Positions 9,469-19,190 of a stretch of DNA of 64,000 nucleotides are shown here, piece by piece; within the stretch, counting starts at the first letter, position 1, and every line of letters starts with the position of its first letter. Made by a program: the position numbers and the translations under genes. Under the pieces are notes generated by a model. The model was not told where the DNA came from, made no database searches, and saw only the letters and a program-made list of their open reading frames with translations. Source of the stretch: Peptostreptococcus russellii (GTDB lineage: Bacteria > Bacillota > Clostridia > Peptostreptococcales > Peptostreptococcaceae). The stretch lies in assembly GCF_900110295.1 (NCBI RefSeq), contig NZ_FODF01000006.1, positions 62,001-126,000 on the forward strand. Direction: 5' to 3'.

Positions 9469-10899
9469 TTACTTTAAGTTTGCAAGTAAGTTCTTAGTGA
9501 ATTCCCAAACTCTCTGAACAGATGATATACTCATATGTTCCTTTGGAGAATGAGCATCTCTGATGTTTGGTCCGTAGCTTAGCATATCTGTATTAGGAAG
9601 TATTCCCTTTAATAGACCGCATTCAAGACCAGCATGTATAGAGTTTGCAATTGGTTCCTTGCCATACTGTTCAACGAAAGTCTTAGTAGCAATATCTCTT
9701 AATTCAGATTCAGCTTCAAATGGCCAAGCTGGGTATGCAGAGTATTCTCTTGCAGAACCACCAAATCTCTTTGTTAATATATTTAATCTGTCTAGTATTT
9801 CTCTAAGAGAGCTAGTAGATCCAGAACGAACAGATGTTATAAGAAGTATGTTTCCGTCCTTTTCTCCTATTATAGCATTGTTTAGAGAAGTCTGAACTAG
9901 ACCTTCTATGTCCTTACTCATGTACTGAACACCATCAGGAAGAGTCATAAGGAATTCGATAATATTCATGCTAAGTTCCTTAGTATAAGCTTCTTTAGCT
10001 TCTACTTCTGTTAGGTTAACAGTTAGACCAGGATCTTCAACTCTGTATTCGTCCTTTATGTCTGCTACTATAGCATTTATCTTTTCAGTAACCTTTTCCA
10101 TGTTGTCTGTAACTATTACTGCACTAGCCTTGCTTGGTATTGCATTGTGCTTTATACCACCTTCTATAGAAGCAAGAAGAACGTCATCCTTTACAGCGTT
10201 AAGTATTCTAGCAAGACCCTTTATAGCGTTTAATCTCTGCTTATTTATTTCTGAACCAGAGTGACCACCCTTTAATCCAGTTAATTCTATCTTACAAGCC
10301 TTACCTGAAACAGCTTCTTTAGCTATTGGGAAAGTCATATCTATATTAGAACCACCTGAACATCCAAGAAGGAATTCGCCTTCTTCTTCAGTGTCTATGT
10401 TTAGTAGACGAGTACCAGTTAAGTGTTCGCCAGTTAAAGCAGTAGCACCTTCCATACCGTCTTCTTCGCAAGTTGTTATTAATAGTTCAATTGGAGGATG
10501 TGGAATATCATCAGCATCTAGTATTGCAAGTCCGTATGCAACTGCTATACCGTCATCTCCACCTAAAGTTGTATTGTTGGCTCTCATTATATCGCCTTCA
10601 ACAATCATTTCTATAGGATCCTTGTCGAAGTCATGATCAGAATCATCAGTCTTAACACAAACCATATCCATATGTCCCTGAAGTATAACTGCTGGAGAAT
10701 TTTCATACCCCTTAGTACCAGGCTTCTTTATTATAACGTTTAAAGCCTCATCTTGATAAACTTCAAGATTTCTATCCTTAGCAAACTTTACTAAGAAATC
10801 ACTAACTTCCTTTTCATTACCTGAGCTTCTTGGAATCTGATTTAATTCATAAAACCACTGAAATACTTCCTTTGGTTCAAGTTCTTTAATATTGTTCAT
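9469..10899 (-). CDS. pepD: Xaa-His dipeptidase (aminoacyl-histidine dipeptidase, M20 family)
   Basis: 476 residues. Zn-dependent cytoplasmic dipeptidase of broad specificity. Metal and catalytic motifs of M20C peptidases are visible: QGHMDMVC (about 80), LGGDDGIAVAYG (about 113), TCEEDGMEGA (about 147), KGGHSGSEI in the lid domain and a C-terminal HAGLECG / SYGPNIRDAHSPKE segment. AGGAGG lies before the ATG. It is a single-gene unit with its terminator at 9415-9444. Useful for peptide and amino-acid fermentation (inference). Confidence 0.95.
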   Translation of the reverse strand: MNNIKELEPKEVFQWFYELNQIPRSSGNEKEVSDFLVKFAKDRNLEVYQDEALNVIIKKPGTKGYENSPAVILQGHMDMVCVKTDDSDHDFDKDPIEMIVEGDIMRANNTTLGGDDGIAVAYGLAILDADDIPHPPIELLITTCEEDGMEGATALTGEHLTGTRLLNIDTEEEGEFLLGCSGGSNIDMTFPIAKEAVSGKACKIELTGLKGGHSGSEINKQRLNAIKGLARILNAVKDDVLLASIEGGIKHNAIPSKASAVIVTDNMEKVTEKINAIVADIKDEYRVEDPGLTVNLTEVEAKEAYTKELSMNIIEFLMTLPDGVQYMSKDIEGLVQTSLNNAIIGEKDGNILLITSVRSGSTSSLREILDRLNILTKRFGGSAREYSAYPAWPFEAESELRDIATKTFVEQYGKEPIANSIHAGLECGLLKGILPNTDMLSYGPNIRDAHSPKEHMSISSVQRVWEFTKNLLANLK

Positions 10900-11414
10900 C
10901 TTGTAAACCTCCTAAAATAAATAAGATTATAAAACATAATATGGTACATCCACCAATAATAAGAATATTTAAAAATTAAGTGTTGTAAACATACGCCGTT
11001 CAATTTTTATGATACAATATTTAGGCAAAAAATACAATAATCAAAGGGTAAAAATTAATTTAAATTTATTAATATTTAGATATTTTATCTAAAAATTTAA
11101 TTATAAAAATATGTTTTGGATACAGGAAAATTAAAGAAAGTATATATTTTATTTATATAAATAAGAAAAACGCAATAATAAAGATTTTTACAGTATAAAA
11201 GAAGTCTATATATTTTATTAGATTTCTAAAAAATATAAAATTAAAAAATGATTTTATAAAAATAATATATTGATAATAAATAATAAAAAGGGCAGTAATT
11301 TTAAATTGTCTAAAGGAAAGCAGAGGGATAGAAGAATATTTTATAGATAGAAAATAAAACCATCTAAAAAAGATAGTATTTAAAAGCCTTTTCTAGCTAT
11401 TTAAAGATAAAATA
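10900..11414. other. Gene-free AT-rich spacer between divergently ending units
   Basis: Contains the 5' region of pepD and the downstream flank of the GntR gene. No SD-led open frame and no recognisable RNA were seen. Two loose repeats of TATATTTTATT occur near 11143 and 11208. Confidence 0.5.
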
Positions 11415-11418
11415 AAAA

Positions 11419-11445
11419 ATCGGTTCTTAAATTATAAGAACCGAT
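11419..11445 (-). terminator. Terminator of the GntR regulator gene
   Basis: ATCGGTTCTTA (11419-11429) pairs with TAAGAACCGAT (11435-11445), followed on the - strand by ATTTTTTATTTT. Confidence 0.85.
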
Positions 11446-11462
11446 AGATAATTGCAATTTTT

Positions 11463-12089
11463 TTAGAAAAGGGCTTCTTTTACCTTTGATACGAAGTCAT
11501 TTATATGCTGTCTTGAACATTCTTCAGCTGCTTCTTCGTCTTCCTTTTCGATAGCATCAATAATTCCATTAAATCTCTTTGTAAAAATACTCATATCAGT
11601 AAAGTATTCATTACAATAGTGCCATAATCTTTCCGTATGAAGATGAAGAGATTTAAGAGTAGATGTAAGCCATGTATTTCCACAGGCAACCATGATAATT
11701 GAATGGAATTCTTCATCAAGATCTATAGCCTTTTGATATTCATCTGCTGCACAGAACTTTTCTAGTTCAGCTGTAACATCCTTTAATCTCTTTAGCTGAG
11801 AAGGGGTAATATTTTTTACTGCCAATCTAGTAGCCATAGGATCGAGCATGCTAGTAAGTTCAAATAAAGACTTCATATTTGTAAAATCAATAAAAGATAC
11901 CTGTACGCCGTATCTAGGAACGATATTTAAAAGCTTATCCATTTCAAGTCTTTGGAAGGCACTTCTTACAGGTGTTCTACTAATATTAAATTCCTTAGAA
12001 ATTTCTATTTCATTAAGAACATCTCCTGGCTTATATTCATTTCTTACTATTCTTTTCTTTAACTCTTCATATATATCAACTTTTTTCAC
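11463..12089 (-). CDS. GntR family transcriptional regulator, FCD (FadR) subfamily
   Basis: 208 residues. N-terminal winged helix (residues 1-70: IYEELKKRIVRNEYKPGDVL, ISRTPVRSAFQRLE) and a C-terminal all-helical FCD ligand domain. The FCD metal-ligand pattern can be seen: DEEFHSII, then LHLHTERLWHY, then CSRQHINDF. Such proteins respond to small organic acids or metal-bound metabolites. GTG start with AAAGGAGGT upstream. An 11-bp inverted repeat at 12125-12171 lies just upstream and may be its own operator. No target operon is adjacent (folC is the divergent neighbour), so the regulon is unknown. Confidence 0.88.
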   Translation of the reverse strand: MKKVDIYEELKKRIVRNEYKPGDVLNEIEISKEFNISRTPVRSAFQRLEMDKLLNIVPRYGVQVSFIDFTNMKSLFELTSMLDPMATRLAVKNITPSQLKRLKDVTAELEKFCAADEYQKAIDLDEEFHSIIMVACGNTWLTSTLKSLHLHTERLWHYCNEYFTDMSIFTKRFNGIIDAIEKEDEEAAEECSRQHINDFVSKVKEALF

Positions 12090-12124
12090 AACTTACCTCC
12101 TTTATAATTTTGGTTTTATTTCAG

Positions 12125-12171
12125 ATGTATAATCAAAAAATGAAATAAATCCTATCAGTATGATTATACAT
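12125..12171. promoter_or_regulatory. Perfect 11-bp inverted repeat upstream of the GntR gene
   Basis: ATGTATAATCA (12125-12135) and TGATTATACAT (12161-12171), centres 36 bp apart. GntR-family operators are short AT-rich palindromes, and this pair sits 36-82 bp upstream of the gntR start. An autoregulatory role is inferred. Confidence 0.5.
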
Positions 12172-12511
12172 AGTTTTTTACTAAAAAACAACCATTAAAA
12201 TCAAGAAACTAAGAAAAGCTATCAATTATAAGAAAAAATAAATTTAATTAAGAAAATGTAGTAAAAATACATTAAGAGTAAATAAAAAAATAAAAAATAT
12301 TTGATTTTTAGTATAGCAAATAGACTATAAAAAATCGTTTCTATGTTTTTATAATATAATAATAAAAAGAGTATTTGAAATAATTATAAAATAATATATT
12401 AACCTATAGTACAATAATACAAAATAATATAGTATAATAACTAAATAGCAAATTTTAATTATTTAGTAAATATACACATTATAGAAAGGAGTTCGGCTAA
12501 GCCACTAAAAT

Positions 12512-13912
12512 ATGAATTATACAGAAGCATTAGAATATATACACGGGGTAGACAAATTTGGCATGATATTGGGGCTAGACTCTATAAGAGAATTATTAAA
12601 AAGATTAGGAAATCCTCAGGAAGATTTAAATATAATCCATATAGCAGGTACTAATGGAAAGGGATCTACGGCATCTTTTATATCTAGCGTACTTGTTGAA
12701 AGTGGATACAAAACGGGGCTTTATACATCCCCATTTTTGGAAAGATTCAATGAAAGAATAAGAATAAATGGAGAGGAAATAGATGATCAAAAACTTGCTG
12801 ATTGTGTTGGTAAGGTAAGAGAAAAAGCAGAAGAAATGGCAGGGGAAGGACTTCAACATCCTACTGAGTTTGAGATAGTAACGGCAACAGCATTTTATTT
12901 TTATAATAAAGAAAAAGTAGATGCCCTAGTCCTTGAAGTTGGTCTTGGAGGTAGATTTGATGCTACAAATGTTATAGATAAGTCAATCTTAAGTTTAGTA
13001 GCCTCTATAAGCAAGGACCACACAGGAGTTTTGGGAGATACAGTTGAAAAAATAGCCTATGAAAAGGCAGGAATTATAAAAGAAAATGGAAAGGTATTTC
13101 TATATAGCCAAGATGAAAATGTAGAAAAAGTAATAGAAGATGTTTGCAAGGAGAAAAATGCAGAGCTTTTTAAAACTGACAATGAAAGTATTAAAATAAA
13201 AAAAGCAAACTTAAATAATCAAGTATTCGATTGCAGAGACTACTTGGGAAATATACATGAGGACATAAAAATAAGACTTATAGGAGAGCATCAAGTAAAA
13301 AATGCCCTTCTAGCACTAGATGCTCTTGTATATCTAAAAGAAAATAATATATTTGAAAATATAACAGAAGATAGTATTAGAGAAGGTCTTTTAAAAACAA
13401 AATGGGCAGGGAGACTGGAAGTAATATCAGAAAAACCATTATTTATAATTGATGGAGCACACAATATAGATGCTGCAAACCTACTTTCAAAAGAAATAGA
13501 AAAGCACTTTGATGAAGAATGGGATAAAACTCTTATTTTAGGTGTCTTGGGAGATAAGGAAGTTGATGCAATAGTAAAGACTCTAGTTCCAAAGTTTGAT
13601 CGTGTAGTAATAACTCTTCCAGATAATCCAAGGGCTATGGAAGTTGGAGAATTGGCATTTAGAGTAGGAATGTACTGTGATGATATAATATGTATAGAAG
13701 ACATAGATAGTGCAGTAGAACACGCTTACAAGCTTGTAAAAGAGCTAACTAAGGAAGAGAAGCAACTGCAAAATGAAAAAACGAGAAAAAAATCATCTAA
13801 AAAGAAAAGTTCTAAAAAGCCTGTGAAAGAAAAAGTAAAGAAAAAGGCAATTTTTGCAGCAGGTTCGCTTTATTTAGTAGGTCATATAAGAAGTTATGTT
13901 AGAGAAAAATAG
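12512..13912 (+). CDS. folC: Folylpolyglutamate synthase / dihydrofolate synthase, with a Lys-rich insert
   Basis: 466 residues. Adds glutamate to dihydropteroate or folates (ATP-dependent, Mur-ligase fold). Visible motifs: P-loop HIAGTNGKGSTASF, the omega-loop YTSPFLERFNERI, LEVGLGGRFDATN, SKDHTGVLGDT and IDGAHN. Near the C-terminus (about residues 412-445) a Lys/Ser-rich low-complexity insert interrupts the fold just before the last conserved block AAGSLYLVGHIR. The nearest SD (AAAGGAG, 12484-12491) is about 20 bases from the ATG, unusually far; a stop codon directly upstream rules out an earlier start in this frame. A terminator follows at 13989-14008. Confidence 0.93.
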   Translation: MNYTEALEYIHGVDKFGMILGLDSIRELLKRLGNPQEDLNIIHIAGTNGKGSTASFISSVLVESGYKTGLYTSPFLERFNERIRINGEEIDDQKLADCVGKVREKAEEMAGEGLQHPTEFEIVTATAFYFYNKEKVDALVLEVGLGGRFDATNVIDKSILSLVASISKDHTGVLGDTVEKIAYEKAGIIKENGKVFLYSQDENVEKVIEDVCKEKNAELFKTDNESIKIKKANLNNQVFDCRDYLGNIHEDIKIRLIGEHQVKNALLALDALVYLKENNIFENITEDSIREGLLKTKWAGRLEVISEKPLFIIDGAHNIDAANLLSKEIEKHFDEEWDKTLILGVLGDKEVDAIVKTLVPKFDRVVITLPDNPRAMEVGELAFRVGMYCDDIICIEDIDSAVEHAYKLVKELTKEEKQLQNEKTRKKSSKKKSSKKPVKEKVKKKAIFAAGSLYLVGHIRSYVREK

Positions 13913-13988
13913 ACTTAGACCTATAAAGAACTTTCTCAGATATTAAGCATATAAAAATGTATTATAGAAAATAAAAATAATATTAAAA

Positions 13989-14008
13989 TCCGTTGCATAT
14001 GCAACGGA
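13989..14008 (+). terminator. folC terminator
   Basis: Palindrome TCCGTTGCAT/ATGCAACGGA followed by CTTTTTTT. Confidence 0.88.
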
Positions 14009-14095
14009 CTTTTTTTCTATAAGGTAATATAATCGTAGATGTAGATGAGATATAAAAAAAGTAAATATCTCAAATTAAATTATTAAGAAAAAAAT

Positions 14096-14114
14096 TTCCG
14101 TTAAAGGTACGGAA
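14096..14114 (+). promoter_or_regulatory. Small inverted repeat in front of hcp
   Basis: TTCCGT and ACGGAA (14096-14101 and 14109-14114) around 7 nt, 29 bases before the hcp start. Possible operator; the known HcpR consensus was not recognised in it. Confidence 0.35.
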
Positions 14115-14142
14115 TAAGATTATATTATAAAGGAGAAAAAAT

Positions 14143-15780
14143 ATGAAGGATTTGAATATGTTTTGTTATCAGTGTCAGGAAACAGCAGCATGTACTGGAT
14201 GTACAGTAAAGGGAGTATGTGGAAAGACTCCAGAAGTTGCAAGAATGCAGGATTTGCTAGTGTATGTGTCTAAGGGACTTTCTGAAATAACTAGTAAATT
14301 GAGAAAAGAAGGTAAAGAAGTTTCAAAAGAGGTAAACCATTTAATTACATTAAATCTATTTACAACAATTACAAATGCAAATTTTGATTTTGATGTATTT
14401 GTAGAAAGAATCTATAACAGTCTTGATTTAAAGAAAAAGTTATTAGAAAAGCTAGATGATAAGTCAAATCTAGGAGATGCAGCTTTGTGGGATGAGAGAG
14501 ACATAGAGAAAATGAATGAAAAAGCATCTAAAGTAGGTGTTCTTTCTACGGAAAATGAGGATATAAGAAGTTTAAGAGAGCTTATAATATACGGTTTAAA
14601 GGGACTTTCTGCATATTCAAAGCATGCAAATGTTTTAGGATTTGATGATGAAGAAGTAGACGCCTTTCTTCAGGAAGCTCTATATAAGACAACACTTCCA
14701 CTTAGTGCAGAACAATTGTTAGCACTAGTAATGGAAACTGGAAATGCAGGAGTAAAAGGAATGGCACTTCTTGATAATGCCAATACTTCAACATTTGGTA
14801 ATCCAGAAATTACAAGCGTAAATATAGGTACATCAAATAGACCAGGAATATTAATATCAGGTCATGATTTAAGCGATTTAAAGCAATTACTTGAACAGAC
14901 AAAGGGAACAGGAGTAGATGTATATACACACTCTGAAATGCTTCCTGCAAATTACTATCCAGAACTTAAAAAGTATGACAATCTTGTAGGTAATTATGGA
15001 AATGCTTGGTGGAAACAGAAGGAAGAATTTGAAAGTTTCAATGGACCTATTCTTATGACAACAAACTGTATAGTTCCTCCAAAGGATACTTACAAGGATA
15101 GAATATATACAACAGGATCAGCTGGTTTCCCAGGATGTAAGCATATAAAGGGCGAGGTTGGAGAAGAAAAAGACTTTAGTGAAATAATAGAACAGGCTAA
15201 AAAATGTCCTGCTCCAACTCAGATAGAAGAAGGAAGCATTGTAGGTGGATTTGCACATAATCAGGTATTAGCTCTTGCAGACAAGATTGTAGATGCTGTA
15301 AAGTCTGGTGCTATAAAGAAATTTGTAGTAATGGCTGGATGTGATGGTAGACAGAAATCAAGAAACTATTATACTGATTTCGCTAAGGCTCTTCCAAAAG
15401 ATACAGTAATTTTGACAGCAGGTTGTGCTAAGTACAAGTATAACAAACTAGATTTAGGGGATATAGATGGTATACCAAGAGTATTAGATGCAGGTCAGTG
15501 TAACGATTCATATTCACTTGCAGTAATAGCTCTAAAGCTAAAGGAAGTATTTGAGTTAGAAGATATTAATGAGCTACCAATAGTGTATAATATAGCTTGG
15601 TATGAGCAGAAGGCAGTAATAGTTTTATTAGCATTACTAGCTTTAGGTGTTAAAAATATACACTTAGGACCAACTCTACCAGCTTTCTTATCAGAGAATG
15701 TTGCAGGAATTCTTGTAAAAGAATTTGGAATAGCAGGAATTGGCAATGTAGATGACGATATAGACTTATTAATAAAATAA
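14143..15780 (+). CDS. hcp: Hydroxylamine reductase / hybrid cluster protein
   Basis: 545 residues. Class I-like hybrid cluster protein, implicated in nitric oxide or hydroxylamine detoxification and S-nitrosylation in anaerobes. The N-terminal motif [18 protein letters not shown] supplies the proximal 4Fe-4S cysteines. Cluster ligands further on include the GHDL His, THSEMLPA (Glu), [30 protein letters not shown] and AGQCND. AAAGGAG lies before the ATG. Monocistronic, with a terminator at 15809-15843. No hcr reductase gene is adjacent. Confidence 0.96.
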   Translation: MKDLNMFCYQCQETAACTGCTVKGVCGKTPEVARMQDLLVYVSKGLSEITSKLRKEGKEVSKEVNHLITLNLFTTITNANFDFDVFVERIYNSLDLKKKLLEKLDDKSNLGDAALWDERDIEKMNEKASKVGVLSTENEDIRSLRELIIYGLKGLSAYSKHANVLGFDDEEVDAFLQEALYKTTLPLSAEQLLALVMETGNAGVKGMALLDNANTSTFGNPEITSVNIGTSNRPGILISGHDLSDLKQLLEQTKGTGVDVYTHSEMLPANYYPELKKYDNLVGNYGNAWWKQKEEFESFNGPILMTTNCIVPPKDTYKDRIYTTGSAGFPGCKHIKGEVGEEKDFSEIIEQAKKCPAPTQIEEGSIVGGFAHNQVLALADKIVDAVKSGAIKKFVVMAGCDGRQKSRNYYTDFAKALPKDTVILTAGCAKYKYNKLDLGDIDGIPRVLDAGQCNDSYSLAVIALKLKEVFELEDINELPIVYNIAWYEQKAVIVLLALLALGVKNIHLGPTLPAFLSENVAGILVKEFGIAGIGNVDDDIDLLIK

Positions 15781-15808
15781 CAAAAGAATATCAATAGAAA
15801 ACATTAAA

Positions 15809-15843
15809 ATAAGGCAGATGGCTATTTAGCCATTTGCCTTATT
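15809..15843 (+). terminator. hcp terminator
   Basis: AATAAGGCAGATGGCTA pairs with TAGCCATTTGCCTTATT (one G-T pair), 17 bp with almost no loop. Confidence 0.85.
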
Positions 15844-16128
15844 TAGTTTATAAAGAAAAAGTCAAAAAATACAAAAAAAAGAACAATATATTGCAAAAGA
15901 CTGTAAAAAAATTGTTAAATATTGTATAATTAAAATATGAGAAAAAGCTACCGATAATAAATTGAAGTAAAAAAATATTTAAAGATTATTACAAAAAAGT
16001 CAATACTAGCAACTGGTAAATGGAGTATTTCATTTAGTAACAAAGTTTTTTAAAATATTTTGAATATTGTTAAATATGAAATATATTATTTGGTAGAAAA
16101 TTTAATTACTTGTGTAGAGGTGAGTTGT

Positions 16129-16746
16129 ATGGTAGATTTAAATACTAATGAGTTTAAAAAAAGTTATGCTAGGATATTAGAGCAAGAGCGTTTTGTAGAT
16201 GCAGCTATTAAAGTAGCTGAAGAACAAATACCAGATGTGAATTTAAGGGAAATTCTCGATGAGAAGTACGGAAAAGTTGAAGAGGGCGATATAGACAAGA
16301 TAGAAAAAGAACACGGCAAGGATGTTAAATGGTGGGAAAAGACTATCGCCAGAGTAGAAAACAGATTTGCGTATGCAGTAAAAGTACTAGTAAATGCTGA
16401 TGAAGGCTTGATGGATCATCTAAAAGAAGAAATATACAAGTTAGGTCAGAAGGTAAATCCAGACTATGAAGGTAAGCCAGTAGGATATATTTATGATGTA
16501 CTTAGAAACCTTTTATTAGATGGTGGAGTTACTGAAGAATTTAATCAAGTAATGAGCGAAAGTTTTGATGAAGTAGTATGGACTAGAAATAGACCTACAA
16601 CTAAGAAGTACTGGACATATCTAGATGTCGATTTCAATAAGTATTATGTTCCTTTGAGAAGAGCATTTATTGCTGGTGTTCTTGAAAAAACAGATGTAAA
16701 ATTTTCAACATTAGATGAAACAGTTTTTGTATTATCTAGAAGATAG
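16129..16746 (+). CDS. Protein of unknown function
   Basis: 205 residues from the ATG at 16129, chosen because GAGGTG lies 7-12 bases upstream; the frame is open 23 codons further up without an SD. Soluble and acidic, mostly helical in appearance: KKSYARILEQERFVDAAI, an EKEHGKDVKWWEKT stretch and a C-terminal VDFNKYYVPLRRAFIAGVLEK. No signal peptide, TM segment or known motif was recognised. It stands alone between hcp and the convergent dacF; a 16-bp bidirectional terminator follows. Confidence 0.75.
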   Translation: MVDLNTNEFKKSYARILEQERFVDAAIKVAEEQIPDVNLREILDEKYGKVEEGDIDKIEKEHGKDVKWWEKTIARVENRFAYAVKVLVNADEGLMDHLKEEIYKLGQKVNPDYEGKPVGYIYDVLRNLLLDGGVTEEFNQVMSESFDEVVWTRNRPTTKKYWTYLDVDFNKYYVPLRRAFIAGVLEKTDVKFSTLDETVFVLSRR

Positions 16747-16826
16747 TCTTTAATAAAATACCTTAATAGAGATAGATATTTTAAAAGCATATTAAAATAG
16801 AATAGATTATAGAATTTTAATAAATT

Positions 16827-16882
16827 AAAAGCAGCCTATATTGTATACATAGTTTCACTTATATGTAATATAGGCTGCTTTT
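16827..16882. terminator. Bidirectional terminator between convergent genes
   Basis: AAAAGCAGCCTATATT (16827-16842) pairs with AATATAGGCTGCTTTT (16867-16882), 16 bp. T-runs lie on both sides, serving the unknown + gene and dacF on -. Confidence 0.9.
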
Positions 16883-16904
16883 TATATTATAAATTATATT
16901 CAAA

Positions 16905-18137
16905 TTAAAGTGTAAATATAGGATAGTTGCCCTTTGAATCAGGTGACTTGATACTTGCACCAAGTGCACTTATCCAAAGCTTGAACTTGCTAAATCCTTT
17001 CATATTTGCTGTATCGACAAATACTGGGAATTCAGTTACCTTATTTTTGTTTTTATCCAAAAGAGTAACCTTAGCTGCAGGTTTTTTATTTATATCTCTT
17101 ATAGATAACTTGTTATAGCTTACTTTATGGTCAAACTTTTCATTGTCTCTTTTTACTACCTTAATATTATCTTTAGCTATTAAATCGGAATTAAGTTTAT
17201 CTTTACCGTTTAGATTAGCAGATAAAACTTTTTGATCCTTTCTATATTCAAACTTAGTTTTGTAGTGCTTATCTATAAATGTTAGAGCGGAGTAGGCTGC
17301 ATCTTTTCTAGCTTCTTTGCTTCCGCTACCCATTGTTACTCCAAGGAGTCTGTTTGTAGATTCATTTCCATTTCCTTTTGGAATTTTCATAGAGTAAGCA
17401 AGACAATAGCCTGCTTTAGTAGTGTAGCCAGTTTTGATTCCATCTACATTAGGAAGTATAGGAAGAAGAGGATTGGTACTTTCCTCATCAATACCTTTTT
17501 TCTTGTCTACATATTTTTTTTGTGATGTAATGGCTACTGTTTCCTTTGGATAATATTGATACATCCATTTTGAAAGCTTTAAAACATCATTTGCTGTTGT
17601 AGTATTTTCTGTTGAAGTACCATCTTCAGAAATCTTATATGGTAGTCCATTAGGATTGTAGAATATTGTATCCTTCATACCGATTTCCTTAGCTTTGGAA
17701 TTCATATCTTCGACAAATTTTTTATAGTCACCAGCAATGTGTCTAGAAATAGCTAGAGCAGCATCATTTGCAGAAACAATCATCATGCCTTTCATGAGTT
17801 CTTCTAATGTGATTTTTTCACCTGGAACTAACTTAATATTAGTTCCCTCTCTAGAAACATCACCTTCTTGAATAGTGATTATATCATTTGGACTTGCTTT
17901 TTTTGCTTTTATAGCATCGAAGGCTAGTAAAAGGGTCATAATTTTGGACATACTTGCCATAGCAGATTTCTTTTCCGGATCTTTAGCATAAAGTACTCTA
18001 CCAGTATCATAGTCTGCTACAATAGCATATTTAGAATATCCATCACTGTATCTAGTATCCGCAGCCAAAGTAAAGCTAGGAAGAAGAAGCAGTGCAGACA
18101 TAGAAAGTATAGCGGCTTTTTTAAATAGTTTAATCAT
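16905..18137 (-). CDS. D-alanyl-D-alanine carboxypeptidase (S11, PBP5/DacF type)
   Basis: 410 residues. N-terminal signal peptide (MIKLFKKAAILSMSALLLLP, cleavage near TLAAD). The penicillin-binding triad is present: SMSK (about 62), SAND (about 122) and DGIKTGYTTKAGYC (about 235). It trims terminal D-Ala from peptidoglycan stem peptides outside the membrane. A C-terminal beta-rich domain (about 290-410) follows, but there is no obvious C-terminal amphipathic membrane anchor of the classical PBP5 kind. SD AAGGAG. Monocistronic, converging on the unknown gene at 16129. Confidence 0.93.
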   Translation of the reverse strand: MIKLFKKAAILSMSALLLLPSFTLAADTRYSDGYSKYAIVADYDTGRVLYAKDPEKKSAMASMSKIMTLLLAFDAIKAKKASPNDIITIQEGDVSREGTNIKLVPGEKITLEELMKGMMIVSANDAALAISRHIAGDYKKFVEDMNSKAKEIGMKDTIFYNPNGLPYKISEDGTSTENTTTANDVLKLSKWMYQYYPKETVAITSQKKYVDKKKGIDEESTNPLLPILPNVDGIKTGYTTKAGYCLAYSMKIPKGNGNESTNRLLGVTMGSGSKEARKDAAYSALTFIDKHYKTKFEYRKDQKVLSANLNGKDKLNSDLIAKDNIKVVKRDNEKFDHKVSYNKLSIRDINKKPAAKVTLLDKNKNKVTEFPVFVDTANMKGFSKFKLWISALGASIKSPDSKGNYPIFTL

Positions 18138-18392
18138 TTGTCAACTCCTTAAATCTATATATTTAAATTGAATTATAGCAAAAAAATATTTGCCTATGTA
18201 ATATACAAAAGCATAATAGTGTTCTAATTATTATAATCCAACACCAATACTATTTTATCACGTTTCTGTTCTAATTCAATTTTTTTTAGATTATTGTTAT
18301 AATTTGTTAATGTTTTATGAAAAAATCATACTTATAAATATCCATTTTAAAAATTAGAATAGATATTTTAAATAAAAATACAGTTAAAAGTT
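18138..18392. other. Divergent intergenic region dacF / DUF4364 gene
   Basis: AT-rich region between two outward-reading genes. The + strand promoter is described separately. TAAAAT and TATAAT-like boxes occur on the - strand near 18230-18260 for dacF, without a clear -35. No other feature was seen. Confidence 0.4.
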
Positions 18393-18421
18393 TTGACATA
18401 TTCTTTTATTTAAACTAAAAT
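18393..18421 (+). promoter_or_regulatory. Promoter of the DUF4364 gene
   Basis: TTGACA (18393-18398), 17-bp spacer, TAAAAT (18416-18421). Near-consensus. Confidence 0.8.
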
Positions 18422-18484
18422 TAGTATGTATAGAATAAGAATTTGCAAAACAGTAAGTTTATAGATAAGAGATAGGAGAGAAAT

Positions 18485-19015
18485 ATGTTTCCAAATAGTA
18501 CTGATGATTTAATACTTGAAAAGTTAATAGTATTATATATATTAAATAATTTAGAAGAAGATGTAACGGATTCACAGCTTACTCAGATAATATCCAAAAC
18601 AGATGTTATGAATTACTTCACTTTAATGGTTATTCTTCAAAAAATGATAGAATCTAAGTTTATAATGTGTTATACAAAGAATAATAGAACTCTTTATGCT
18701 ATTACTCAGAGTGGTTTAGAGGTTCTTGTATATTTCCAAAATAGGATACCAGACTTCTTTATAGAAAAAATAGACAAATATCTAAAGGAGAGTAGCGAAG
18801 AGATATACTCATCTGTAATAAAGAAGCAGTCTAGCTACTCATTGCAGGGAGATTCATCATATGCCGTAACCCTTATAATAATTGAAGGAAGAAAAAATGT
18901 TATGACAATTAATATGAGTGTTGATTCTGAAGTAGAAGCTAAAGAGCTTTGTAAGAAATGGAATCACTCTTATAGGGATAAATATACAGAAATACTGGAT
19001 ATTTTAAATGTATAG
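18485..19015 (+). CDS. DUF4364 family protein (winged-helix-like)
   Basis: 176 residues. The N-terminal 85 residues look like a PadR/MarR-type winged helix (LEKLIVLYILNNL, VMNYFTLMVILQKMIESKF, AITQSGLEVL), the usual layout of DUF4364 proteins of Clostridia. The C-terminal half is a mixed alpha/beta domain of unknown role (SSYAVTLIIIEG, NMSVDSEVEAKELCKKW). The family is presumed to bind DNA but is uncharacterised. SD ATAGGAG. Near-consensus promoter upstream, bidirectional terminator at 19141-19166. Confidence 0.85.
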   Translation: MFPNSTDDLILEKLIVLYILNNLEEDVTDSQLTQIISKTDVMNYFTLMVILQKMIESKFIMCYTKNNRTLYAITQSGLEVLVYFQNRIPDFFIEKIDKYLKESSEEIYSSVIKKQSSYSLQGDSSYAVTLIIIEGRKNVMTINMSVDSEVEAKELCKKWNHSYRDKYTEILDILNV

Positions 19016-19140
19016 TTAAAATTTCATAAGTATAGATATAAAAAGTAAATGATTCTAGAATATATGTGGATCAAAATAATTTTGAGTTTTAAGTGGAAAA
19101 TCCACTGAACATATTTTAATCGCTACGTATATATCCAAAA

Positions 19141-19166
19141 AAGGTGGTGCAATATTGCACCACCTT
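19141..19166. terminator. Bidirectional terminator
   Basis: AAGGTGGTGCAAT/ATTGCACCACCTT is a perfect 13-bp palindrome, flanked by A- and T-runs. It serves the DUF4364 gene and the hflX-like gene. Confidence 0.92.
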
Positions 19167-19190
19167 TTTATGCTTTTTATGTTTATATAT

